DNA from: Bacteroidota bacterium
GTDB lineage: Bacteria > Bacteroidota > Bacteroidia > Bacteroidales > F082
Assembly (NCBI GenBank): GCA_020444415.1
Contig: JAHLLA010000001.1
Coordinates: 248,001-312,000 of the forward strand
Reading direction: 5' to 3'
DNA length: 64,000 nt
This document shows positions 29,070-37,435 of this stretch, piece after piece (positions within the stretch are counted from its first letter, which is position 1; every line of letters starts with the position of its first letter). The notes beneath the pieces are model-generated. The model searched no databases. It was not told the origin of the DNA and saw only the letters and a list, made by a program, of their open reading frames with translations. A program made the position numbers and the translations under genes.

Positions 29070-29095
29070 CATAAAACCAGTAACCAGTAAAGCTT

Positions 29096-30151
29096 CTAAT
29101 TCCTGTAATGCGATAAGGGATACAACACCCGGTCGAATACATAATACTGCATTAGCACAAAATCATTTCCGCCATTAATCAGGGCATAAAATCGATCATG
29201 ATCAATAGGTACCAACATTTCATAAGCATTTGCAATGGATTCGGGCATGCTGTGTTTTTTGAACATCGGCACTTTCGTCGTGTCATCAAACCTGTCAACC
29301 AGTGTTAACTCATAAACAGGAGTAGAATTCACAATAGAATCCAGTTTCATGGGTGTCATCAGATTATTCATCCTGGTTTCATATCGCAAATCCCTGAAAG
29401 AAGTCAGAAAATTAAGCAACCTAAGTGTGTCATAACTTTCCAGTACTTCTCCTGATTGTAAAGCTGTTATCTTATAATTTCCGCGCGCATCTTCAACTTC
29501 AACTTTAAAGCTATTTTCCGGTTCTTCGAAGAATTGCAAGCTAACGCTCTTAATATCTGCCAGTTTCTTATTAAAAACAACATGGCTTTTCCAGTCGTCA
29601 GGTTTGGGTGAAAACCGGGAATAAAGAAAACCCCTGAATCCCGGAATGAACACGATGTAAGGATTTTCAGCATCTTCGATCAGCATATAGGTACCCATAT
29701 TGTCCTGTGTGGCATCGCCCACATAAAATACTTTCGTCCGTTTTTCGTGCTTGAAAAATTTGTATTTATCAAATAAATTAATCCGGTATACTTTCTGGTA
29801 TACCTCCACCTTAATACCATTACTGGCCAACCTCGAAACAACACCATTACGCACGGATAAAGGCACGGGCGATTTTACTTTCAGCCTTTTCATGGTGCTT
29901 AAAAGAAACTCAACAACTTTATTATTGGCAACAAACTGTTCGTTAATCGTCCATTGTGCACCTTCTTTTTTAAGCAGCACGCTGTTGTCCTTTTTGTCAG
30001 CAATAAATATTTGAGTAACCGAAGCGGTATCTTCCACCGCAAAATCAGTTTCTTTTTCTTTAAGAGTACTGTAGCGATTGCTAACCAATGAGATAACGAT
30101 GATGGCAACAATTAATGATATGAATAAAATGATAATTCTATTTTTCTTCAT
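29096..30151 (-). CDS. DUF4340 domain protein, last gene of gldFG operon
   Basis: A 351-residue protein with one N-terminal membrane helix (about 5-25) and a periplasmic region made of repeated alpha/beta units, matching the DUF4340 pattern (VLLKKEGAQWTIN, VFYVGDATQDNMGTYMLIED). DUF4340 proteins often follow ABC-2 type transporters with a GldG-like subunit, as here: gldG ends 10 nt upstream. The molecular role is unknown; an accessory part of the GldFG membrane complex is the natural inference. Confidence 0.8.
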   Translation of the reverse strand: MKKNRIIILFISLIVAIIVISLVSNRYSTLKEKETDFAVEDTASVTQIFIADKKDNSVLLKKEGAQWTINEQFVANNKVVEFLLSTMKRLKVKSPVPLSVRNGVVSRLASNGIKVEVYQKVYRINLFDKYKFFKHEKRTKVFYVGDATQDNMGTYMLIEDAENPYIVFIPGFRGFLYSRFSPKPDDWKSHVVFNKKLADIKSVSLQFFEEPENSFKVEVEDARGNYKITALQSGEVLESYDTLRLLNFLTSFRDLRYETRMNNLMTPMKLDSIVNSTPVYELTLVDRFDDTTKVPMFKKHSMPESIANAYEMLVPIDHDRFYALINGGNDFVLMQYYVFDRVLYPLSHYRN

Positions 30152-30161
30152 GTATTTTTTA

Positions 30162-31922
30162 TTAACGTGTGTACTTTCTCTTTCTCAACCAAATCAACAG
30201 CACTCCTGCTAAAAGCACAATCAATACCGGGGTTACTACATTTATAATTTGCCATGCAAGCCGCTGATTATTAATTTTCGTTTTGTCGAGCAATCGCAAT
30301 TTCAATTCCCTTGAGCGTATAGATATCAATCCGGGTCCGTCGGTAAGGTAATTTACCGCGTTCAAAATAAATTCTTTGTTGCCAAAAGTTTCACGGGTAA
30401 ACTGGTCATAACCCAGGGGCAAAGGATAACCGTTGGGTATGTGAAACTGGTTTTTTATAATATCGCCATCCGAAACGACGATCATAGCAGTAGGTTTACT
30501 AAAATCTTTAAACCCAATTTCCTTGGCTTCCATAAGTGAGGGAGGAACCCTGTTTTTATAATGCGATTCGAATACACCTTCTAACAAAACCGCGATGGAT
30601 TTCGATGGCCCCTGGTATAATCGTTCATCTGTTTCCTGCCTAATTAATGATAAACTGACCATAGCCGGAACACCAACAGTACGTGTATAGGGTGAACTTT
30701 TTAACAATACCGTCTTTTTTATATTTCGCACCCTTGCTGTATCCAGGCTACTAACAAATTGCGTTTTAATGGCATTCAGGTTTCTCACCACCGGGTGTGC
30801 AGAAGTAGGTGTAACCAGCGGAAAATAATACCACGGAAAGAAATCAATCTGCGGCTGGTTACCCATTTGACCGGTTCGTATTGGAATAGGCATGGCGTTG
30901 AGGTCCATTACCAGATCCGCATTCAATTTGATGCCGTAAGTAAAAAGCTGATCTTTCAATTCCAAAGGGTTTTCAATAGCCACGGTTGATTCAGATGTTT
31001 GAATACTATCCATTGAAGTAAGCACCGGATCGATCAGCCACAATATCTTACCACCATACATCACATACTGATCAATGATAAATTTATCCTTGGATGAAAA
31101 TGCAGAGTCAGGTTTTGCGATGATGATGGCTTCATACTTGGGCTGCAATTTGTATTCTGAGTTTGTGGAATCGATTAGCACCCGGCTTACAAGCGCATTG
31201 ATGTTTGAGTCTATTCTGAATCTTTCTACTATATAATCTTCCTGCAGTGCAAGGGTAATGTCGTAGGTTTCATCGAGATTGAGTTCTGCATGACCTTCAA
31301 TAAAAGCTATTTTTGGTTTTACTTTTTTGCTTAATTTATGGATCACATTGGCCAGCTTAAACTCCAAATTTTGAATGGAGTTATTAAGCACTGCTTCAGG
31401 TGGCACATTCATCTGTGCATTCAATAGTTCAATTGGCAATTCACGATTGCGGTAAGTAGCTATAGCGCCAGGAAAAATAACCTGCTGATCCATCCCGGTT
31501 TTGGTTTTTACCTGCAAGTTCGTCGGATTCAACCCCTGCTCTACCAGCAACTGGTATGTTGCATTCCGCTCATCCGCGTTTTCGCTTTGCGATGGATTGA
31601 TAAATTCATATTGAATATTCTTGTTGTATGCCCTGAATTCATCTAATAACTCTTTGGTAGCTCTTCTGAGCCGTTTGAATCCTGCCGGAAAATCACCTTC
31701 AAGATATACCCTGAAATATACAATATCATCCAGGTTCTTCAATAAATCCTTAGTAGCAGGAGAAAGGGTATAGCGTTTTTCAGTGGTTAGATCAAACCGT
31801 GTAAACACGCTTGAACTAATGATATTTATGACAATAATAGCGATCAGTACAATAATAAAATTGCTGAAATGTCTGAACCCGTTATGTGATTTTGTTTTTT
31901 TCATATACTTCGCGATTACCAT
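30162..31922 (-). CDS. gldG: Gliding-motility ABC transporter auxiliary protein GldG
   Basis: A 586-residue protein with an N-terminal helix (about 22-42), a large periplasmic region of the GldG/ABC_transp_aux type, and a C-terminal helix followed by WLRKRKYTR. Typical blocks are RFDLTTEKRYTLSP near 50, RVYLEGDFPAGF near 78, AFIEGHAEL near 205 and LWLIDPVL near 300. In Flavobacterium, GldA, GldF and GldG form an ABC transporter needed for gliding. Here gldF precedes with a 7-nt overlap if the ATG at 31922 is used; ATG 31904 (MKKTKS) is an equally plausible start. No gldA ATPase gene lies in the window. Confidence 0.92.
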   Translation of the reverse strand: MVIAKYMKKTKSHNGFRHFSNFIIVLIAIIVINIISSSVFTRFDLTTEKRYTLSPATKDLLKNLDDIVYFRVYLEGDFPAGFKRLRRATKELLDEFRAYNKNIQYEFINPSQSENADERNATYQLLVEQGLNPTNLQVKTKTGMDQQVIFPGAIATYRNRELPIELLNAQMNVPPEAVLNNSIQNLEFKLANVIHKLSKKVKPKIAFIEGHAELNLDETYDITLALQEDYIVERFRIDSNINALVSRVLIDSTNSEYKLQPKYEAIIIAKPDSAFSSKDKFIIDQYVMYGGKILWLIDPVLTSMDSIQTSESTVAIENPLELKDQLFTYGIKLNADLVMDLNAMPIPIRTGQMGNQPQIDFFPWYYFPLVTPTSAHPVVRNLNAIKTQFVSSLDTARVRNIKKTVLLKSSPYTRTVGVPAMVSLSLIRQETDERLYQGPSKSIAVLLEGVFESHYKNRVPPSLMEAKEIGFKDFSKPTAMIVVSDGDIIKNQFHIPNGYPLPLGYDQFTRETFGNKEFILNAVNYLTDGPGLISIRSRELKLRLLDKTKINNQRLAWQIINVVTPVLIVLLAGVLLIWLRKRKYTR

Positions 31923-32647
31923 TTTCTTCTGGCCAATGATAATTTAGTAAGGAATAAAAACAGCATGACAAAACTGGCAAAATAAACCAGGTCGCGTGTG
32001 TCGATAACCCCCTTGCTAACAGAACTATAATGCGCACTCATACCCAACGATCGAATAAAAAGATCGACACTTCCAAACAATTCAAGCGAATAAATAAATT
32101 CAAAACCCAGGTATAAAAATGCGCTCAGAGCTATAGAAAGGACAAAAGAAACCACCTGGTTATCAGTTAATGAAGAAGAAAAAATACCTATGCTTACAAA
32201 AGATGCGCCCAGCAATATTAGCCCTGTAAAAGAGCCCCAAAAACCTCCAACATCTATATTTCCTGGTGGCAATCCTAAATACCAGACAGAAATAAAATAA
32301 AGAAGCGTAGGTATGATGGCAAAAATAATCAGCGTTAATCCGCCCAGGTATTTAGCGCCAATAATCTGCATATCCGTTAATGGCCGGGTGAAAAGTAATT
32401 CCATGGTACCCGATTTCTGTTCTTCTGAAAAAGAACGCATGGTAACAGCCGGCACTAAAAATAAGAATACGAAAGGGGCAATGATAAACAAGCCATCCAC
32501 ATTGGCATAACCAAAATCAAGAATATTAAAATCTGTTGGAAAAACCCACAAAAACAGGCCCACAACGATCAGGAAAACAACTATAACGATGTATCCTATC
32601 AAGGAACTTAAAAAACTTCTGATCTCTTTCAAATATAATGCGAACAT
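31916..32647 (-). CDS. gldF: Gliding-motility ABC transporter permease GldF
   Basis: A 243-residue ABC-2 type permease with six membrane helices. The conserved segment AVTMRSFSEEQKSGTMELLFTRP near residues 63-85 is the coupling-helix region of this family. It starts the gldF-gldG-DUF4340 operon. The protein sits in the inner membrane and should pair with a separately encoded GldA ATPase. A -7 box lies 29 nt upstream. Confidence 0.93.
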   Translation of the reverse strand: MFALYLKEIRSFLSSLIGYIVIVVFLIVVGLFLWVFPTDFNILDFGYANVDGLFIIAPFVFLFLVPAVTMRSFSEEQKSGTMELLFTRPLTDMQIIGAKYLGGLTLIIFAIIPTLLYFISVWYLGLPPGNIDVGGFWGSFTGLILLGASFVSIGIFSSSLTDNQVVSFVLSIALSAFLYLGFEFIYSLELFGSVDLFIRSLGMSAHYSSVSKGVIDTRDLVYFASFVMLFLFLTKLSLARRKW

Positions 32648-32675
32648 ATACGAGCTGATTAAGCAAAAAGAACCG

Positions 32676-32683
32676 CAAAAATA
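32676..32683 (-). promoter_or_regulatory. -7 promoter box for gldF operon
   Basis: The minus strand reads TATTTTTG, an exact match, 29 nt before the gldF ATG. Confidence 0.45.
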
Positions 32684-32871
32684 ACACTTTTTCGGGTGAA
32701 TTATTGCACGATGTCATATGAGTTCCAAACGGGTTGGGAATAATCTTCAAGGTAAAGGGACCATCCTTGCAAAATGTTCATAAGCCCTGTTCATATCTTG
32801 CCCTTAAATGCAAAAACCTATATGTTAAATAAATGTTATATTAGCGGCAAGTAATAACCAAAAACGCAAAC

Positions 32872-34533
32872 ATGAAAAATTTTACACTGACTTTATTGAC
32901 ACTTTTATTAGCGTCAAGTTTTATTTATGCCGGGGGATTGGTTACCAATACCAACCAAAGTACGGCATGGACCAGGATGCTGGTAAGAGATGCATCCATC
33001 GATATTGATGCGGTATTTTTTAATCCTGCCGGCTTAACAAAACTGAAAGATGGCTTTCATATTTCGCTTAGCAACCAATCTATTTTTCAGAAACAAACTA
33101 TTACGAGTGGATATCCTTATTTGAATGACCCGGAATATGTGGGAAATATTACAGCACCCCTATTTCCTTCAGTTTACATGGCATACAAAACCGGGAGATG
33201 GGCATTCTCGCTGGGGTTTAACCCATACGGCGGAGGCGGTGGTGCCAGTTTTGACAGAGGCTTACCCATGATTGAAAAACCAATTGCAGGTGCAGCGGCA
33301 CAGTTTGCTCCTTATGGCGTAACTGGCTATTCGGCTGATATTGCATTTGAAGGAACCTCCGTTTATTATGGATTACAGGGGGGTGTTAGTTTTGCCATCA
33401 GCGATGCTATTTCCGTTTTTGCAGGTGCCCGTTATGTGATGGCCACCAATACCTATCAGGGTCATTTGAAAGATGTTTCATTTCAAACGGCAGAAGGAAC
33501 AGTAAGAGCCGATGCATTTATGAATAATGTAGCACAAGTTGCTTACGAAGGAGCAGCTCAACTATCTGGTTATGCTACAATGATGGAACCTTATCTTGAT
33601 ACTTATGGTAATTTTACATTCGATCAGGTGATTGCAGCAACAGAAGGAGACCCTAATCTCCAATCCCAAGTAATAGCCCTAAGGGATGGTTTAACAGAAC
33701 TTACATCTCAAGATGCAGGTAATATGACTCTTTCTTCTGGACATGATACATTTTTGGGATATGCTGCTGGATATACAGCACAGGGCAACCAACTATCAGT
33801 TGGCTCTCAATTAATGGCGGATCAGGAAGCTGATGTGACACAAACCGGTAATGCCATTACACCTATTGTTGGTTTGAACCTCGCTTTTCTGGATGATGAC
33901 CTGATCATCAGTGCCAAATATGAGTTCTTTACCAAAATGGATTTAACCAATGAAACTCCTGAAGGAAAAGGATTTGTAACAGGTTTTGATCCTGAAACAG
34001 GCCAACCTATCGAAATGTTCCCCGATGGTGGAAAAACCAATGCCGATATCCCTGCTTTCTTATCATTGGGTATCCGCTACCAGATAAGTGATAAGGTGAA
34101 TGTCCAGGGAGGTTATCATACCTATTTCGACAAACAAGCCGGTTGGGCAAAGGATGAAAATGGTGTGGAGCTGATCGACCGGAATTTCACTGAGTATGGT
34201 GCAGGTGTTGAATATTATGTCACCAAGAACTTTCTGTTAAGTGCCGGGTATCTAGCTGCCATTACTGGTGTGAATGATCAATACCAGTCTGATCTTGACT
34301 ACAGTTTATCAACCACTACCTTAGGACTTGGCGGTGCTATAGCATTTAATGATACTTTTAAACTTCAATTTGGCGGGTTTTACACGATGTACAATTCCGA
34401 AACAGTGACAATAGATGATATAGTGGGTACTCCGGAAAATCCTGTTCATTTGATTTATGGAGAAACTTACGACAAAGCTACCTGGGGATTATCCTTAGGC
34501 CTTGATATTTCGATTCATAAGAAGAAAAAATAA
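32872..34533 (+). CDS. FadL/OMPP1/TodX-family outer-membrane transport protein
   Basis: A 553-residue outer-membrane beta-barrel of the long-chain fatty acid/hydrocarbon transporter family. A signal peptide to about residue 20 precedes the family's N-terminal plug region, with VFFNPAGLTKL near 45-55 (the NPAG motif). Strand-rich barrel repeats follow, e.g. GGYHTYFDKQAGWAKDE near 420. An extended, helix-prone stretch (about 205-320) separates two barrel halves and makes the protein longer than classical FadL. The substrate is probably a hydrophobic compound (family knowledge). A terminator follows, and no consensus promoter box was found. Confidence 0.88.
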   Translation: MKNFTLTLLTLLLASSFIYAGGLVTNTNQSTAWTRMLVRDASIDIDAVFFNPAGLTKLKDGFHISLSNQSIFQKQTITSGYPYLNDPEYVGNITAPLFPSVYMAYKTGRWAFSLGFNPYGGGGGASFDRGLPMIEKPIAGAAAQFAPYGVTGYSADIAFEGTSVYYGLQGGVSFAISDAISVFAGARYVMATNTYQGHLKDVSFQTAEGTVRADAFMNNVAQVAYEGAAQLSGYATMMEPYLDTYGNFTFDQVIAATEGDPNLQSQVIALRDGLTELTSQDAGNMTLSSGHDTFLGYAAGYTAQGNQLSVGSQLMADQEADVTQTGNAITPIVGLNLAFLDDDLIISAKYEFFTKMDLTNETPEGKGFVTGFDPETGQPIEMFPDGGKTNADIPAFLSLGIRYQISDKVNVQGGYHTYFDKQAGWAKDENGVELIDRNFTEYGAGVEYYVTKNFLLSAGYLAAITGVNDQYQSDLDYSLSTTTLGLGGAIAFNDTFKLQFGGFYTMYNSETVTIDDIVGTPENPVHLIYGETYDKATWGLSLGLDISIHKKKK

Positions 34534-34550
34534 CAGCTTCATAAAGGTTA

Positions 34551-34582
34551 AAAAACCCGCGGATGACATTCGCGGGTTTTTT
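34551..34582 (+). terminator. Intrinsic terminator after FadL-type gene
   Basis: The stem ACCCGCG/CGCGGGT, extended by the A and T runs on either side, has loop GATGACATT and is followed by a T6 tract. Confidence 0.88.
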
Positions 34583-34591
34583 ATTTGTTTG

Positions 34592-34599
34592 TACTTTTG
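34592..34599 (+). promoter_or_regulatory. -7 promoter box for gene at 34622
   Basis: TACTTTTG is an exact match, 22 nt before the ATG, directly behind the preceding terminator. Confidence 0.5.
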
Positions 34600-34621
34600 A
34601 TAAACACAAAACAAATCTAAA

Positions 34622-35308
34622 ATGAAAAAAATAACACTCCTCATTATTTCATTAGTTTTAACTGTCGGCCTTTCTGGCCAGGTTATTACAAAGCCTAATT
34701 TCGCACTTGCTACCCATCCTATAGTTGTAGATAATGTCAATTTTTCTGACAGTTTAATTACAATTACGCTGACCATTCAAAATAAGATAAAGGGAGGTGA
34801 ATTTTGTGCTAGTGAGATCATGTATTTACTCGAATTGAAAAATAAATCCAAAGCATATATGTTAAGGTCTGCCGGAATTCCCACCTGCCCTGAAACCCAT
34901 AAGTTTGAAGTGCCAGGTGAAAAACTGACCTTTCAACTGGAATTCTCCGCATTTGATGAAACGCCCCAATATATAAATATTGTAGAAGATTGTGAGGATA
35001 ATTGTTTCTCCATTTACGGCGTTATTCTTGACGAAAAAATGAATGAAGATATCAACCAGGCCTTTGGGTATTTTAAATCAGGAAATTTGGATTTTGCTTT
35101 GGCATCTTTCAGAACGGCTGCCAGGGAAAACCCCGGTTATCCTTTCGCATTCCTCTATGGAAACATTATTGAGATATATGCTTTGCAGGAAAACTATGAA
35201 AAAGCCAAACGCTGGTATCAGTTCCTTGAAACATCAACGTTCGTGGATAAGGAACATGTAATGGAACAAATCAGCCGGAAAGATTTTTTTGATCAACTTT
35301 CCGACTGA
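34622..35308 (+). CDS. Exported protein of unknown function with TPR-like C-terminus
   Basis: Not recognised as a named family. The 228-residue protein has a clear signal peptide (MKKITLLIISLVLTVGLSGQ). A beta-rich domain (about 25-130) follows, containing four cysteines in the contexts FCASE, PTCPE, DCED and NCFS that could form disulfides. A helical region (about 140-220) has one or two TPR-like helix pairs (AFGYFKSGNLDFALASF, IYALQENYEKAKRWY). It is probably periplasmic. It is transcribed alone between a terminator and a convergent gene. Confidence 0.7.
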   Translation: MKKITLLIISLVLTVGLSGQVITKPNFALATHPIVVDNVNFSDSLITITLTIQNKIKGGEFCASEIMYLLELKNKSKAYMLRSAGIPTCPETHKFEVPGEKLTFQLEFSAFDETPQYINIVEDCEDNCFSIYGVILDEKMNEDINQAFGYFKSGNLDFALASFRTAARENPGYPFAFLYGNIIEIYALQENYEKAKRWYQFLETSTFVDKEHVMEQISRKDFFDQLSD

Positions 35309-35321
35309 TTTGAAAAGCTTT

Positions 35322-37346
35322 TTATTCTTTCACGAATTTTCGTGTAAGTATTCCTTCTGTAGTATTGATTTGAATTATATATAATCCATTGGTAAGTTCG
35401 CTGGTTGAAATCACTGATGTTCCGGTACCTGCAACTGCACCTTCCATCACCATTTTTCCCATTATATCAACAATCTGGTAATCGCCAATGATTGATCTTT
35501 TGCCTTCAATCGCTATATATAATGCATCTTTAACAGGATTCGGCCTGATAGAAATAGATGCTACTTTACCTTCTACAATACCTACATTTGTCAAATCAAT
35601 CCTTGTACAAATAGAATCGCTGCATACAGTTCCGTCATTCAAATAGCGTGTGACTTTCATACATACATCATATAGTTCAGGCCACACATAGGTATGCGTT
35701 ACAGTTTGATTGCCCTGGCTATTCACCAAAGCACTGTTATCCCCGAAATTCCATTCCACGCTATCGCAGTTAGCCGATAAGGCCAATGGTGTGAAATTTA
35801 CGGTTAAACCAGTGTTGGTATAAGTGAAGCCTGCAGCTACATCCTCAGCTAAATGTTCACAATCGCATATAGTTTCTGTTTCGCATGAAACGTTCATCAC
35901 GTAACTAAAAATATCTTCGGTAAGATTGAAGTCTACTTTAGTGGGGTTTAAGTTATTTGTATCCGTCGCTACAGAATTAATAATGATTGGATCCAGATTT
36001 AGAACAACCGGATCTCTATAACACTGATTTACATGGCCTGCATCGGTTTTAATCATTTCAATATTCGTAAAACTATTGGAACTATCCGTTCTGTAAGCTA
36101 CATGAAAATAGTAATCATCATGACTCATTTTAAAGCTCATGTCAGGATAATAAATGAGTGGCATTTGTCCGTTCCAAAAGTCAAAATAGTCATTAAAAGG
36201 AGGATGCGTATAGGGCACATGATAATAATACACTTGCCCAACCTGGTTTCCAGTGGCTTTTTCAAATTCGTAAACAAATGGAATACTTTGTGAATTGACA
36301 AGTACACTATCCTGATCCAGCACAAAGCCATCTCTCATATATCCTGAAACAACCAGGTTCATGGTATCCGAAGCTGATTCAAAAATTGAAAAACCATAAC
36401 GGTTGAGGTTATCCCAATCGTAGGCAGTCCATGATTTTGCCATATTAATCGTGCCCGTGCTATTATCCAAAACGGTTACTCCGAAATAATGTCTTTGAGA
36501 ATAATTTGCCAGAACGAAAATTTCATCCGTATATGAATCATAATACCCATCAACACCCAAATCAGTTGAGTTTCCAAAATAGTAACTATTGCTCCATACG
36601 AAATTACCATTGAAATCCAATTTCAGGCATAATACTGACTGCTGTGTAAATGGGGGTGAATTAACACTTCCAGTAATAAAATATCCATCACTCGTTTCCA
36701 AAATATGGTTGACCATATCGTAATCGTTCATAGCATCCGTATAATCAGCAGAAACCTCTTTGGTCCAGACAGGGTTAAAATTAAGATCGGTTCTGAGAAC
36801 GAAACCGGAAGTTGGGTCATTATTGCCCTGAATATAATCCATATTCGTAAAACCACCGACGACAAAACCCTGTTGCGAGTAGATAATATGCAAACCCTGT
36901 GAATTCGCTGACGGCACTATATTCGTATAATAAGCGCCACCTAAATATGCGCCTGTAGCATCCAGTTTAGCAATAAATACATGGTTAGTCCCTGAAACTT
37001 CTACAGATCCTGTTAAGGCAAGCATTTGATCACCGCCTTCTGTATATTCTACAAAATCGAAAATTCTGGGGTTCTTTACAATGTTATTTGGATCGTGGTA
37101 TGTAAACTGCCAAACGATATTGCCATTTACTTCATCAAGCCGGATGGCTTGTATTTTGGGGTTATCCAATGCATCATCAAAAAGTGATCCCATGACGATG
37201 AGGTCGTTTGTTGTATCACTCAACTGGTCTGTAAAAGCCGTATGAAAGTAGTTGATCGGAACTTGAAAATTTTCCTGGAATAATTGTCCTTTCAGACTGA
37301 TATACATTATGATCAGACCTGACATTAAAAGTAATTTTGTTTTCAT
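35322..37346 (-). CDS. Secreted repeat/PKD protein with T9SS sorting domain
   Basis: A 674-residue exported protein (signal peptide to about residue 20). Residues about 25-480 hold repeats resembling a large beta-propeller, e.g. GYFITGSVNSPP and QGFVVGGFTNMDY. A PKD-type domain follows (about 500-580) with the WNFGDNSALVN and THTYVWPELYDVCMKV signature. A T9SS type A sorting domain (about 590-674) contains SIRPNPVKDALYIA and ends RKFVKE. It is likely a surface-exposed or released protein of unknown role. It converges on the gene at 34622 with a 13-nt gap. Confidence 0.78.
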   Translation of the reverse strand: MKTKLLLMSGLIIMYISLKGQLFQENFQVPINYFHTAFTDQLSDTTNDLIVMGSLFDDALDNPKIQAIRLDEVNGNIVWQFTYHDPNNIVKNPRIFDFVEYTEGGDQMLALTGSVEVSGTNHVFIAKLDATGAYLGGAYYTNIVPSANSQGLHIIYSQQGFVVGGFTNMDYIQGNNDPTSGFVLRTDLNFNPVWTKEVSADYTDAMNDYDMVNHILETSDGYFITGSVNSPPFTQQSVLCLKLDFNGNFVWSNSYYFGNSTDLGVDGYYDSYTDEIFVLANYSQRHYFGVTVLDNSTGTINMAKSWTAYDWDNLNRYGFSIFESASDTMNLVVSGYMRDGFVLDQDSVLVNSQSIPFVYEFEKATGNQVGQVYYYHVPYTHPPFNDYFDFWNGQMPLIYYPDMSFKMSHDDYYFHVAYRTDSSNSFTNIEMIKTDAGHVNQCYRDPVVLNLDPIIINSVATDTNNLNPTKVDFNLTEDIFSYVMNVSCETETICDCEHLAEDVAAGFTYTNTGLTVNFTPLALSANCDSVEWNFGDNSALVNSQGNQTVTHTYVWPELYDVCMKVTRYLNDGTVCSDSICTRIDLTNVGIVEGKVASISIRPNPVKDALYIAIEGKRSIIGDYQIVDIMGKMVMEGAVAGTGTSVISTSELTNGLYIIQINTTEGILTRKFVKE

Positions 37347-37435
37347 GTTTCATTTCTTTTTTAGTTAATCAATTAATTTTATCTCTATTATAACAAGACC
37401 AATTAACTATAAAGCAGGAAACACAATTTGGTGGG

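Noticed and set aside
28755-29089. CRISPR-like array
   Set aside because: The repeat unit is 7 bp with no spacers, and no cas genes are nearby, so it is a tandem repeat island and not CRISPR.
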